Positions 35,203 through 45,285 of a stretch of DNA of 64,000 bases are shown piece after piece. The notes beneath the pieces are model-generated. The model made no database searches and had not been told where the DNA came from. It saw only the letters and a program-made list of their open reading frames with translations. Both the position numbers and the translations under genes were made by a program. The stretch's first letter is position 1; every line of letters begins with the position of its first letter. Source of the stretch: Xanthomonas sacchari (GTDB taxonomy: Bacteria; Pseudomonadota; Gammaproteobacteria; Xanthomonadales; Xanthomonadaceae); contig NZ_CP100647.1 in assembly GCF_024266585.1 (NCBI RefSeq), positions 3,887,001 through 3,951,000 on the forward strand. Direction: 5' to 3'.

Positions 35203-35925
35203 ATGCCACCGGAACACCCCAAGCTTGCGGCGACCGCCTTCCTGATCGCCGACCCGGCCCGCGCCGCCATGCTGATGGCGCTGGTCGACGGGCGCGCACT
35301 GCCGGCCGGCGAACTGGCCTTCGCCGGCGGCGTCACCCCGCAGACCGCGAGCGCGCACCTGGCCAAGCTGCTGGACGGCGGCCTGCTCGCGGTCGAGATC
35401 CAGGGCCGCCACCGCTATTACCGCCTGGCCAGCGCACACGTCGCCACCGTGCTCGAAACCCTGGCCACCCTCGCGCCGCCGCAGGCATCCCGGGTCCGCA
35501 GCCCGCAGCGCGGCATCCAGCCACTGCGCCTGGCGCGCTGCTACTACGACCATCTCGCCGGGCGCCTCAGCCTGGCGATCGCCGAGGCACTGGAACAGCG
35601 CGCATGGCTCACCGCCCACGACGCCAGCCGCTACGCCGTTTCCCCCGCAGGCGCGGCATGGTTCGCGCGCATGGGCGTGGATCTGCCGCACCTCGCCCAA
35701 GGCCGCCGCCCCCTGGCCCGGCGCTGCCTGGACTGGACCGAGCGCCGCCACCACCTCGCCGGCGCGCTCGGCGCCGCCCTGCTCGATCAGTTCTCCGCCC
35801 GCCACTGGCTACGCCGCGTCGACGGCTCGCGTGCACTGGTAGTCACCGATCTCGGCTGGGCCGGCCTGCTCGCCGAACTGGGCATTCGCCGGTGCGAAGA
35901 CGAAGCGGTGGCGCTGGAACCCTAA
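35203..35925 (+). CDS. ArsR-like winged-helix regulator
   Basis: Transcriptional regulator of 240 aa. The first 90 residues are an ArsR-type winged helix-turn-helix: IADPARAAMLMALVDGRALPAGELAF, then VTPQTASAHLAKLLDGGLLAVEIQGRHRYYRLA. No CxC metal site is visible in the recognition helix, so metal sensing is unlikely. The C-terminal 130 residues (YYDHLAGRLSLAIAEALEQRAWL and later CLDWTERRHHLAGALGAALLD) form an extension found in a subset of ArsR-like regulators. The ATG at 35203 has GGGAG upstream and is preferred over the ATGs at 35173 and 35176. It is divergent from the SnoaL-like gene. Confidence 0.85.
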   Translation: MPPEHPKLAATAFLIADPARAAMLMALVDGRALPAGELAFAGGVTPQTASAHLAKLLDGGLLAVEIQGRHRYYRLASAHVATVLETLATLAPPQASRVRSPQRGIQPLRLARCYYDHLAGRLSLAIAEALEQRAWLTAHDASRYAVSPAGAAWFARMGVDLPHLAQGRRPLARRCLDWTERRHHLAGALGAALLDQFSARHWLRRVDGSRALVVTDLGWAGLLAELGIRRCEDEAVALEP

Positions 35926-35980
35926 AGCCAAGCCACATGCATGGCGGCATCGCCAGCAATGCGCATCGCGGACGCAAGCG

Positions 35981-36268
35981 CCTAATCGCACCGCCTGGCG
36001 CAACGCGCCGTACGCCGACGCCGAGCTACGCCGCTGTCTCGGCGCAGCAGGACGTGCAGGCCTGGCGCGGGCTGGCGGTGTACGAGGCGGCGCAGGCCGG
36101 CCACGTGGAGATCGTGCAAGCCCTGCTCGGCGCTGGCGCCAACCTGGAAGCGCGCGACGCGCTGGGCCGCACGCCGTGGCTGAAGCCGCCCGCCACGGCC
36201 GCGTGGCGGTGCTGGAACGGCTGCTGCCGCACAAGCCGGACCGGGCCGCCGTCGATGGCGACGGCTGA
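35981..36268 (+). pseudogene. Ankyrin-repeat protein fragment with frameshifts
   Basis: Three short frames join to give a coherent ankyrin-type product. PNRTAWRNAPYADAELRRCL (from 35981) is followed in another frame by AQQDVQAWRGLAVYEAAQAG, then HVEIVQALLGAGANLEARDA and LGRTPW. A further shift gives AEAARHGRVAVLERLLPHKP ending DGDG and TGA at 36266-36268. The pattern GLAVYEAAQAGHVEIVQALLGAGANLEARD is one clear ankyrin repeat. Two apparent frameshifts and the lack of a start codon mark it as a decayed gene at the edge of the low-GC island. The residue numbers of the shifts cannot be fixed exactly by eye. Confidence 0.7.
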
Positions 36269-36405
36269 AATAAATCCGTTCAGCCAGCCTGTCCCTCGTC
36301 CAGGCCTCCAAACCTTTCGTCCTGGCCGCAACCCCTTGATGTTTCAAGAAATGGGGAACTCGGCCGATGTCTCGGGTGTCAAAGTACAGTCGGTAGACAA
36401 GATGA

Positions 36406-36464
36406 ATTGTATTGACAGTGAAACGCCTGGATCAATTGAAGGAAGTCAATAGTGTCAATACAAT
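36406..36464 (+). promoter_or_regulatory. Promoter and operator of the toxin-antitoxin module
   Basis: ATTGTATTGACA (36406-36417) and TGTCAATACAAT (36453-36464) are perfect 12-bp inverted copies 35 bases apart. The right arm covers the -10 box TACAAT (36459-36464), which lies 17 bases after TTGAAG (36436-36441). Between them is another dyad, TCAATTGA (36432-36439). The arrangement fits autorepression by the antitoxin, perhaps with the two arms joined by looping. The 36269-36405 stretch before it is AT-richer than the flanking chromosome and has no gene that I recognise. Confidence 0.72.
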
Positions 36465-36490
36465 GTTGATCCCGGACATGGAGAGTGCGT

Positions 36491-36787
36491 GTGGCGATCA
36501 TCATCCCGCCAGGAATTGCTGCAAAGATTGGTCAGGCCGACCACGGAGGCATCACGGAACAAGAGGTGCGTGAGTGTTTTGAGAACCACGATGGTCGCCT
36601 CTGTTGGGATGGGCGCCAACAGCACCTGGATAGATCCGGCAGGCCGTCACCATGGTTCGTGGCCGAAACCAACAAGATGCGGTGTCTAAAAATAATGTTC
36701 GTTCGAGATGGCAATGACATTTTCCTGAAGTCTGCATACCCAGCGACTGAGACGGTCAGAGACATCTATGAGCGCAAAAGTGTTTAA
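36491..36787 (+). CDS. Putative toxin of a BrnT/BrnA-like pair
   Basis: A 98-residue basic protein beginning IIIPPGIAAKIGQADHGGIT. It contains TEQEVRECFENHDGRLCWD, PSPWFVAETNKMRCLKIMFVRDGNDIFLKSAYPAT and a C-terminal VRDIYERKS. The helix-then-beta layout and the RxLKIMFVRxGxxIxLKSAY motif resemble the RelE/BrnT-like toxins and the small DUF4258-type proteins. I infer an RNA-cutting toxin but can show no catalytic residue. GGAG at 36480-36483 is best placed for the GTG at 36491; a GTG at 36485 is the other possibility. The gene precedes a CopG-like antitoxin with 16 bases between them, in the toxin-first order of brnTA. Base composition is poorer in GC than its neighbours. Confidence 0.65.
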   Translation: MAIIIPPGIAAKIGQADHGGITEQEVRECFENHDGRLCWDGRQQHLDRSGRPSPWFVAETNKMRCLKIMFVRDGNDIFLKSAYPATETVRDIYERKSV

Positions 36788-36803
36788 CAACCAGGAGACG
36801 GAC

Positions 36804-37157
36804 ATGGCTACTTCCGAAAGCGTTTTTGAGCGCGGCCCATGGGAGGAGCTCGATGCAGATTTGGAATCGGCGTGCGTTGGCGCGCCAGAAGGGGAGGCAA
36901 GCGCTGTACGCAAAGCGATTGGCCTCCAAATGGTGTCAATGCGACTACAGCCTGAGCTCGTTGCTGCGTTGAAGGACATCGCCCAGCACCACGGTATCGG
37001 CTATCAACCGATGATCCGAGATCTTCTTAACCGATTTGCTGCATCCGAAATTCGCCAGATCCTTGAGGAGCAAGTGAAGAGATCACTGCTTCGTGAGCAA
37101 GAGGAAGCGACTGTTCCCGTCAGTCAATTCCTTGAACGCGAGCGCCGGATGGCGTGA
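36804..37157 (+). CDS. Putative BrnA/CopG-like antitoxin
   Basis: A 117-residue protein. The acidic N-terminus (MATSESVFERGPWEELDADL) would wrap the toxin. The central region, MVSMRLQPELVAALKDIAQHHGIGYQPMIRDLLNRFAASEI (about 41-81), matches the ribbon-helix-helix domain of BrnA-type antitoxins. These read VSMRLxxxxxxxLKxxAxxxGxGYQxxIRxxL and bind operator DNA as dimers. A charged C-terminal coil follows. GGAG six bases before the ATG at 36804 supports this start. It overlaps no gene but follows the putative toxin closely. It should bind the inverted repeats at 36406-36464. Confidence 0.75.
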   Translation: MATSESVFERGPWEELDADLESACVGAPEGEASAVRKAIGLQMVSMRLQPELVAALKDIAQHHGIGYQPMIRDLLNRFAASEIRQILEEQVKRSLLREQEEATVPVSQFLERERRMA

Positions 37158-37167
37158 GTTCCTGAGA

Positions 37168-37191
37168 CCCCGCTCCGGCGGGGTTTTCTTT
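37168..37191 (+). terminator. Intrinsic terminator of the toxin-antitoxin operon
   Basis: CCCCGC-TCCG-GCGGGG (37168-37183) followed by TTTTCTTT forms a compact hairpin with a U-tract ten bases after the antitoxin stop codon. It closes the module as a self-contained transcription unit. Confidence 0.85.
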
Positions 37192-37260
37192 GCCCGATGC
37201 TTGTGTTGGACTGCTTAAACGAGTGCCGCAACTTGCCTGGCTACGCCAGCGCGAAAACTC

Positions 37261-37443
37261 TCAGCCATTCATCAGAACACGCAGCACCAATTCGTTGCCG
37301 CCGGCGAGCCAGGCGTGCTCGTCGATGTACCAGGTTCCCCCGATCTTCATGCCGGGCAACGAGCCCGCCTGCAGCCAGCGTCGGACAGTCAAATCGGTCG
37401 GCGCAGATCCCTCGGCGAAGTACTTCGACCTCCACGCCACCAC
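37261..37443 (-). CDS. Excisionase-like small DNA-binding protein
   Basis: A 60-residue protein with the Xis-type winged helix layout: WRSKYFAEGSAPTDLTVRRW, then LQAGSLPGMKIGGTWYIDEHAW. The pattern of a helix, RRWLxxGxLPGxKIGGTWYID and a final amphipathic helix is what phage and genomic-island excisionases show. The start is a GTG at 37443 with no strong ribosome-binding site, so translation is uncertain. It is divergent from the AlpA-like gene, with 118 bases between, as island control genes often are. No integrase gene is visible nearby. It is probably a leftover of an integrated element next to tRNA-Val. Confidence 0.6.
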   Translation of the reverse strand: MVAWRSKYFAEGSAPTDLTVRRWLQAGSLPGMKIGGTWYIDEHAWLAGGNELVLRVLMNG

Positions 37444-37561
37444 CGTTCATCAACAGCATCACAAGCACCTCGAATTGGAGGTGACAGATCGTACGTAGCA
37501 AGGGTGACAAGATCGGACAGCATCATGCTGCCAGCGCCTCAGCAGATCGGCGACCCATCCA

Positions 37562-37792
37562 ATGAACAGCGAACCCAGCTCTGGCCTTGCATCAGATCAG
37601 CTCCCGCTGCGCTTCCCCCGACTACCGGACGTGCTTGCGCGCGTGCGCATGTCCATACTCTATCGAATGGTTCGGGACGGCGAATTCACTAAGCCCATGT
37701 CGATCGGCAGAACGGCCATCTGAGTCGAATCGGAGATAGGTGCTTGGATGGCGGCAAGCATCCCTGAGCGAGATTGCAGCAGTGATCGCTAA
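37562..37792 (+). pseudogene. AlpA-type regulator interrupted by a TGA
   Basis: Starting at ATG 37562 the frame reads MNSEPSSGLASDQLPLRFPR, then LPDVLARVRMSILYRMVRDG and EFTKPMSIGRTAI, then TGA at 37721-37723. It continues VESEIGAWMAASIPERDCSS before TAA at 37790-37792. AlpA-family regulators of cryptic prophages and islands read RLPEVLxxVGLSRSTLYRLIxxGEFPKPVKIGxRAxxWxESEVxxWI. The TGA stands where the conserved Trp is expected, so a TGG-to-TGA change explains the break. AlpA proteins switch on integrase or excision genes in such elements. The damage indicates that the element is no longer controlled. It is shorter than typical ORF cut-offs. Confidence 0.75.
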
Positions 37793-37827
37793 GCGGCGAC
37801 CAGGAAGCTGCTGTACGTGCAGTTACG

Positions 37828-37854
37828 AAAAAGCCGGCACTAGGCCGGCTTTTT
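37828..37854 (-). terminator. Terminator downstream of tRNA-Val
   Basis: AAAAAGCCGGC-ACTAG-GCCGGCTTTTT is a perfect 11-bp inverted repeat lying 18 bases after the 3' end of the tRNA gene. The symmetric A and U tracts make it able to act in both directions. Confidence 0.85.
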
Positions 37855-37872
37855 CGTTGACGCTCAAATTCG

Positions 37873-37947
37873 TGGTGGGCGGTGCAGGGTTCGAACCTGC
37901 GACCCTTGCCGTGTGAAGGCAATGCTCTACCGCTGAGCTAACCGCCC
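37873..37947 (-). tRNA. tRNA-Val (CAC)
   Basis: The minus strand reads GGGCGGTTAGCTCAGCGGTA at the 5' end, an anticodon arm with loop TTCACAC (anticodon CAC, reading GTG), the T arm GGTTCGAACC and an acceptor end ACCGCCC-ACCA. All four arms pair and CCA is encoded, giving 75 nt. Its 3' end faces the low-GC island at 36.3-37.8 kb, the usual orientation for insertion of an integrative element into a tRNA gene. Confidence 0.96.
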
Positions 37948-38034
37948 GTGTCGCGAGCCGCACATTATAGGGCTGTGGCGCGCGGCGTCAATGGGTCCTT
38001 GCGAGGTCCCTGGCGCGACGCCGCCACGCGGCCA

Positions 38035-38384
38035 CTACATGGTCTGGGTGGGCTTGTCGGCGTTGAGGATGCCGGCCAGCTGGGTCTCGATCTTGGTGCG
38101 GATGGTCTCGCCTTCACTGTTGTCGGGCAGCTGCACGCCGATGCCGGCGGCGCGGTTGCCCTGGGCGCCGACCGGGGTCACCCAGATCACCTTGCCGGCC
38201 ACCGGCAGGCGCTCGCTGGAATCGGGCAGGGTCAGCAGCAGGAACACCTCGTCGCCGAGGAAGTAGCGCTTGGGCGTGGGCACGAAGATGCCGCCGTTCT
38301 TCACGAACGGCATGTAGGCGTTGTACAGCACCGCCTTGTCCTTCACCGCCAGCGACAGGATGCCCTGGCGTCCGCTCATCGCGC

Positions 38385-38388
<4 letters not shown>
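38035..38388 (-). CDS. pilZ: PilZ-domain type IV pilus protein
   Basis: A 117-residue PilZ-family protein required for type IV pilus assembly. The sequence QGILSLAVKDKAVLYNAYMPFVKNGGIFVPTPKRYFLGDEVFLLLTLPD and VIWVTPVGAQGNRAAGIGVQL shows the PilZ beta barrel. It lacks the RxxxR and D/NxSxxG motifs that bind cyclic di-GMP, as the true PilZ protein does. In Xanthomonas this protein works with PilB and FimX. It overlaps the holB stop codon by four bases (ATG 38388), so it is translated from the holB-tmk transcript. It is the last gene of the long minus-strand operon before tRNA-Val. Confidence 0.92.
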
Positions 38389-41073
<2,685 letters not shown>

Positions 41074-41147
41074 GGCCACCTCGAAGCGAATTCAATGGCA
41101 TGCAGGATACCGCGCGGCCGGCATCGCCCGGTATCGGCGCGGCTGGC

Positions 41148-42497
41148 TCATGGCTCCAGCGCGCGCAGCAGCCCGCGCGCCTTGGCCCGGGTCTCGTCGA
41201 GTTCGCGCTCCGGGTCGGAGTCGAACACGATGCCGGCGCCGGTGCGGAACTGCACCTGCGCGCCCTCCACCTCGGCGGTGCGGATGAGGATGTTCAGGTC
41301 CATGTCGCCGTCGCGGTTGAGCCAGCCGAACGCGCCGGTGTAGGCGCCGCGCGGCGTCTGCTCCAGCTCGGCGATGATCTGCATGCAGCGCACCTTGGGG
41401 CAGCCGGTGATGGTGCCGCCGGGGAAGGTGGCGCGGATCGTCTCGCCGGGGGTGGTGCCGGCGCGCAGCCGGCCGCGCACGTTGCTGACGATGTGGTGCA
41501 CGTGGGCGTAGCTCTCCACCGTCATCAACTCGTCGACCTCGACGCTGCCCGGCGCGCAGATCCGCCCCAGGTCGTTGCGCTCCAGGTCGATCAGCATCAC
41601 GTGCTCGGCGCGCTCCTTGGGGTGCCCGACCAGTTCGCGGATGCGCGCGGCCTCGTCGTCGCCCGGCGCGCGCGCGCGGGTGCCGGCGATCGGCCGGGTC
41701 TCGACCACGTCGCCGCGCACCGATACCAGCCGTTCCGGCGAGGAACTGACCACGGCGCGGCCGTGGCCGACGAACAGGCCGGCGAACGGCGCCGGGTTGG
41801 CGCGGCGCAGCTGCGCGTACAGCGCCGCTGGCGCCAGCGGCGCGGCGAAGCGCGCCGACCAGCGCCGCGACAGGTTGACCTGGAACACGTCGCCGGCGCG
41901 CAGGTAGTCGAGGATGCGGCGCACGCCGTCGACGAAGCGCTGCGGCGGGTCTTCCTCGATCGCCGTCGGCGCCTGCCAGGCCGGCGCCGGCGCCGCGGCA
42001 GGCAGCGCCTGCAGATCGGCGAGCACACTGTCCAGCAATGCCGCATGCGCGGGCTCGGCCAGCGCCACGCAGTCGCCGCTGACATGGTCGCGCAGCAGCG
42101 CTGCAGGGCAGCGCAGGGCCAGTGCCGTTGGCGTGGCCGCGGCGGACTGCGGCAACTGCAGCACCGGCTCCACCTGCGCGGCCAGTTCGTAGTCCAGCAG
42201 CAGCGCCCAGCCGCCGCGGAACGGCCAGCGCGGTTCGTCGCGTTCGCAGCGTTCGGCCTGCCAGCGCGCGTCCAGCGCGCTCAGGAAATCCCCGGCGACC
42301 GCCGCACCCTCCAGCTCGCGGGTGACGCCATCGCGATCCAGCCGCAGGCCCTGCCCGTCGGCGACCAGCAACAGATCCCAGCGCCCCTGCGCGGTGCCCG
42401 AGGCCGCCGATTCCAGCAACACCGGATACCGCTGCGGCGCCAGGCGATGCAGCGCCAGCAGATCGACCTCGGCCGGCAAGGGAACGGTACGCAGCAT
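41148..42497 (-). CDS. pabB: Aminodeoxychorismate synthase component I PabB
   Basis: Makes 4-amino-4-deoxychorismate from chorismate and ammonia for folate synthesis. The 449-residue protein has a variable N-terminal half and a chorismate-binding C-terminal half. The latter shows AGDVFQVNLSRRW, SSSPERLVSVRGDVVETRPIAGTRAR, ERAEHVMLIDLERNDLGRICAPGSVEV, FPGGTITGCPKVRCMQIIAELE and GAYTGAFGWLN. The PIAGT form, as opposed to PIKGT, is a variant seen in some PabB proteins; the active Lys of that motif in E. coli (PIKGT) is replaced by Ala here. The fold as a whole could belong to the related anthranilate synthase TrpE, but the operon context favours PabB. About 194 bp of non-coding DNA with GATTCCC repeats separates it from fabF. 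Confidence 0.88.
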   Translation of the reverse strand: MLRTVPLPAEVDLLALHRLAPQRYPVLLESAASGTAQGRWDLLLVADGQGLRLDRDGVTRELEGAAVAGDFLSALDARWQAERCERDEPRWPFRGGWALLLDYELAAQVEPVLQLPQSAAATPTALALRCPAALLRDHVSGDCVALAEPAHAALLDSVLADLQALPAAAPAPAWQAPTAIEEDPPQRFVDGVRRILDYLRAGDVFQVNLSRRWSARFAAPLAPAALYAQLRRANPAPFAGLFVGHGRAVVSSSPERLVSVRGDVVETRPIAGTRARAPGDDEAARIRELVGHPKERAEHVMLIDLERNDLGRICAPGSVEVDELMTVESYAHVHHIVSNVRGRLRAGTTPGETIRATFPGGTITGCPKVRCMQIIAELEQTPRGAYTGAFGWLNRDGDMDLNILIRTAEVEGAQVQFRTGAGIVFDSDPERELDETRAKARGLLRALEP

Positions 42498-42691
42498 CGA
42501 AGATCCGCTGGAAGATTGAAAGAAACGTCAGGGAACGGGAGGCGTCGCCAGACGCGCTCTAAGCGACACCGCAGCAACGCGCGCGGACCTCACGCGCGCC
42601 GCTCGATCTCCGCTCGATGGATGGACGCGCGCGACGGGAGTGAGGCGCCGGCTGTGACGATTCCCGATTCCCGATTCCCGAATCCCGGCTC

Positions 42692-43927
42692 CTAGACCCG
42701 CTTGAACAGCAGCGTGCCATTGGTCCCGCCGAAGCCGAACCCATTGGACATGGCCACGTCGATCTTCTTCTCGCGCGCCACGTTCGGCACGTAGTCCAGA
42801 TCGCACCCTTCGCCCGGTTCGTGCAGGTTGATGGTCGGCGGGATGATGCCGGCGTGGATCGCCATCACCGAGAAGATCGCCTCGGCACCGCCGGCGGCGC
42901 CGAGCAGGTGACCGGTCATCGACTTGGTGGAGCTGACCATGGTCTTGTAGGCGTGATCGCCGAGCGCGCGCTTCATCGCCAGGGTCTCGGCCAGATCGCC
43001 CAGCGGCGTGGAGGTGCCGTGCGCGTTGAGGTAATCGACCTGGTCCGGATTGAGCTTGGCGTCCTTCATCGCCGCCACCATGCTGCGCGCGGCGCCTTCG
43101 CCGTCCTCGCTCGGAGCGGTCATGTGGAAGGCGTCGGAGCTGGCGCCGAAACCGACCAGCTCGGCATAGATGCGCGCACCGCGCGCCTTGGCGTGTTCGT
43201 ACTCTTCCAGCACCAGCACGCCGGCGCCGTCGCCCAGCACGAAGCCGTCGCGCTCCTTGTCCCACGGCCGCGAGGCCGCGGCGGGATCGTCGTTGCGGGT
43301 GGACATCGCCTTCATCGAGCAGAAGCCGCCCACCGAGGTCGGCGACGAACCGCGCTCGGCGCCGCCGGCCAGCATCACGTCGGCGTCGCCGTGCTGGATC
43401 ATGCGCATCGCGGTGCCGATGGAATGGTTGGAAGTGGCGCAGGCCGAAACCGCGGAGAAGGTCGGCCCCTTCAGCCCTTTGATCAGGCTCACCTGGCCCG
43501 GCAGCATGTTGATGATGGTGCTGGGCACGTAGAACGGCGAGATCTTGCGCGCGCCGCCCTCGTGGAATTTGATGGTCTGCTCCTCGATGCCGAGCAGGCC
43601 GCCGATGCCGGAGCCGAGGATCGCGCCGATGCGTTCGGCATTGGCCTCGGTGATCTCCAGGCCGGAATCGTCCAGCGCCATGAACGAGGCGCCGACGCCG
43701 TAATGGATGAACGAATCCATCTTGCGCGCGTCCTTGGACGAAATGAACTTGGTCGGATCGAAATCCTTGATCTCGCCGGCGATCTTGGTGGTGAACTGAG
43801 ACGCATCGATCTGGGTGATCGGGCCGATGCCGGAGCGTCCGTTGACGATCCCTTCCCAACTGCTGGCCAGGTCATTGCCCAACGGCGACACCAGGCCCAT
43901 GCCGGTTACGACGACACGACGGCTCAT
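42692..43927 (-). CDS. fabF: 3-oxoacyl-ACP synthase II FabF
   Basis: Condenses malonyl-ACP with acyl-ACP during fatty-acid elongation. The 411-residue thiolase-fold enzyme has the nucleophile Cys163 in AVSACATSNHS, the first catalytic His in NAHGTSTPLGD and the second in KSMTGHLLGAAGG. The C-terminal FGFGGTNGTLLFKR is typical. Residue numbering matches E. coli FabF at the cysteine. GAGGAGA lies before the ATG at 43927. It follows acpP with 129 bases between, with no gene in that gap, in the conserved acpP-fabF order. Confidence 0.96.
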   Translation of the reverse strand: MSRRVVVTGMGLVSPLGNDLASSWEGIVNGRSGIGPITQIDASQFTTKIAGEIKDFDPTKFISSKDARKMDSFIHYGVGASFMALDDSGLEITEANAERIGAILGSGIGGLLGIEEQTIKFHEGGARKISPFYVPSTIINMLPGQVSLIKGLKGPTFSAVSACATSNHSIGTAMRMIQHGDADVMLAGGAERGSSPTSVGGFCSMKAMSTRNDDPAAASRPWDKERDGFVLGDGAGVLVLEEYEHAKARGARIYAELVGFGASSDAFHMTAPSEDGEGAARSMVAAMKDAKLNPDQVDYLNAHGTSTPLGDLAETLAMKRALGDHAYKTMVSSTKSMTGHLLGAAGGAEAIFSVMAIHAGIIPPTINLHEPGEGCDLDYVPNVAREKKIDVAMSNGFGFGGTNGTLLFKRV

Positions 43928-44056
43928 TGCGAAATCTCCTCACCGCGATACGCGCGGCCTTGACGCTGTAAAAACACAGGGCCGCATGCGCGGCCCCATG
44001 GGATTGTCACGCGCATCGTGCCCACGCAGGCGCCGATGGCGATCGAGAACGCCGCA

Positions 44057-44296
44057 TCAGCTCTTGACGTGCGCCTTGACGTAGTCGATGGCCTGCTGCA
44101 CCGAGGTGATCTTCTCGGCTTCTTCGTCCGGAATCTCGCACTCGAACTCTTCTTCCAGGGCCATCACCAGCTCGACGGTGTCCAGCGAGTCGGCACCCAG
44201 GTCATCGACGAACGATGCGTTGTTGGTGACTTCTTCTTCCTTGACGCCGAGCTGTTCGACGACGATTTTCTTGACGCGTTCTTCGATGGTGCTCAT
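44057..44296 (-). CDS. acpP: Acyl carrier protein AcpP
   Basis: Small acidic acyl carrier protein of 79 aa that holds fatty-acid intermediates on a phosphopantetheine arm. The arm attaches to Ser37 in the [19 protein letters not shown] motif. The start at 44296 ([17 protein letters not shown]) is the normal ACP N-terminus; the in-frame ATG at 44341 adds 15 unrelated residues. GGAG is ten bases upstream, a rather long spacing for so highly expressed a gene. It lies between fabG and fabF. Confidence 0.97.
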   Translation of the reverse strand: MSTIEERVKKIVVEQLGVKEEEVTNNASFVDDLGADSLDTVELVMALEEEFECEIPDEEAEKITSVQQAIDYVKAHVKS

Positions 44297-44450
44297 TGGG
44301 ATATCGCTCCAGATGGAGTAGTGGTGGTTCAAAAACGCCATCGGGCTGCGATGGCCGCGTTGGATAGTGTAGTGGAAACCGGCTGGCCCTTGCAGCGCTG
44401 CACAAATGCCGGCCGATCAGCCACTTAGGCGCGTCCGCTGCGCCACAGGC

Positions 44451-45194
44451 TCACGGCATGTACATCCCGCCGTTCACGTGCAGGGTTTCGCCGGTGATGT
44501 AGCCGGCGCCGGGGCCGGCCAGGAACGCAACGGCATTGGCGATGTCCGACGGCTGGCCGAACTGGCCGAGCGCGATCTGTTGCATCAGCGCTGCGCGCTG
44601 CGCCTCCGGCAGCGTCTTGGTCATGTCGGTATCGATGAAACCGGGCGCCACCACGTTGACGGTGATGCCGCGCGATCCGATCTCCTTGGCCATCGACTTG
44701 GAGAAGGCGATGATGCCGGCCTTGGCCGCGGCGTAGTTGGTCTGGCCCGGGTTGCCGGTCACGCCGACCACCGAGGCGATGTTGACGATGCGGCCCTTGC
44801 GCGCCTTCATCATGCCGCGCAGCACCGCCTTGGAGGTGCGGAACACGCTGGTCAGGTTGGTGTCGATGATCGCCTGCCAATCGTCGTCCTTCATCCGCAT
44901 CAGCAGGTTGTCGCGGGTGATGCCGGCGTTGTTGACCAGGATCGAGACCGCACCGAATTCCTTGGCGATCGCCTCGACCAGCGCCTCGACCGCGGCGGCG
45001 TCGGTGACGTCCAGCGCGCGGCCATGGCCACCATGGTCGGCCAGGCGCGCACCGATCGCCTGCGCGCCGGTGTCGGAGGTGGCGGTGCCGATCACGGTCG
45101 CGCCCTGCGCGGCCAGCATGTCGGCGATGGCCGCGCCGATCCCGCGGCTGGCGCCGGTGACCAGCGCGATCTCGCCCTGCAATGGCTTGCTCAT
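44451..45194 (-). CDS. fabG: 3-oxoacyl-ACP reductase FabG
   Basis: NADPH-dependent short-chain reductase of 247 aa that reduces 3-oxoacyl-ACP. The Rossmann TGASRGIG is at about 13-20, NNAG at 88-91, and the catalytic Ser141, Tyr154 and Lys158 lie in NIASVVG and NYAAAKAG. The C-terminal GETLHVNGGMYMP is typical. AAGGA lies before the ATG at 45194. A frame-compatible extension to 45341 is not needed. It follows fabD with 91 bases between. Confidence 0.96.
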   Translation of the reverse strand: MSKPLQGEIALVTGASRGIGAAIADMLAAQGATVIGTATSDTGAQAIGARLADHGGHGRALDVTDAAAVEALVEAIAKEFGAVSILVNNAGITRDNLLMRMKDDDWQAIIDTNLTSVFRTSKAVLRGMMKARKGRIVNIASVVGVTGNPGQTNYAAAKAGIIAFSKSMAKEIGSRGITVNVVAPGFIDTDMTKTLPEAQRAALMQQIALGQFGQPSDIANAVAFLAGPGAGYITGETLHVNGGMYMP

Positions 45195-45285
45195 CTGCTT
45201 TTCCTTGGAAACGGACGGCGCATGGCACCGTGGGGAAGGAGGGAGGCCGGCGCGGACGCGGCACGCACCGCGCGGCGGCCGGCGA

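Noticed and set aside
37190-37510. Plus-strand frames opposite the Xis-like gene
   Set aside because: Their translations show no recognisable domain, whereas the minus strand has a clear excisionase-like pattern.
36269-37870. Direct repeat of the tRNA-Val 3' end as an attachment site
   Set aside because: I looked for a second copy of GCAGGGTTCGAACC near the far edge of the island and did not find one, so no att site is annotated.
42498-42691. Spacer between fabF and pabB with GATTCCC repeats
   Set aside because: The short repeat (GATTCCCGATTCCC) is a simple-sequence run without any gene or hairpin of note.
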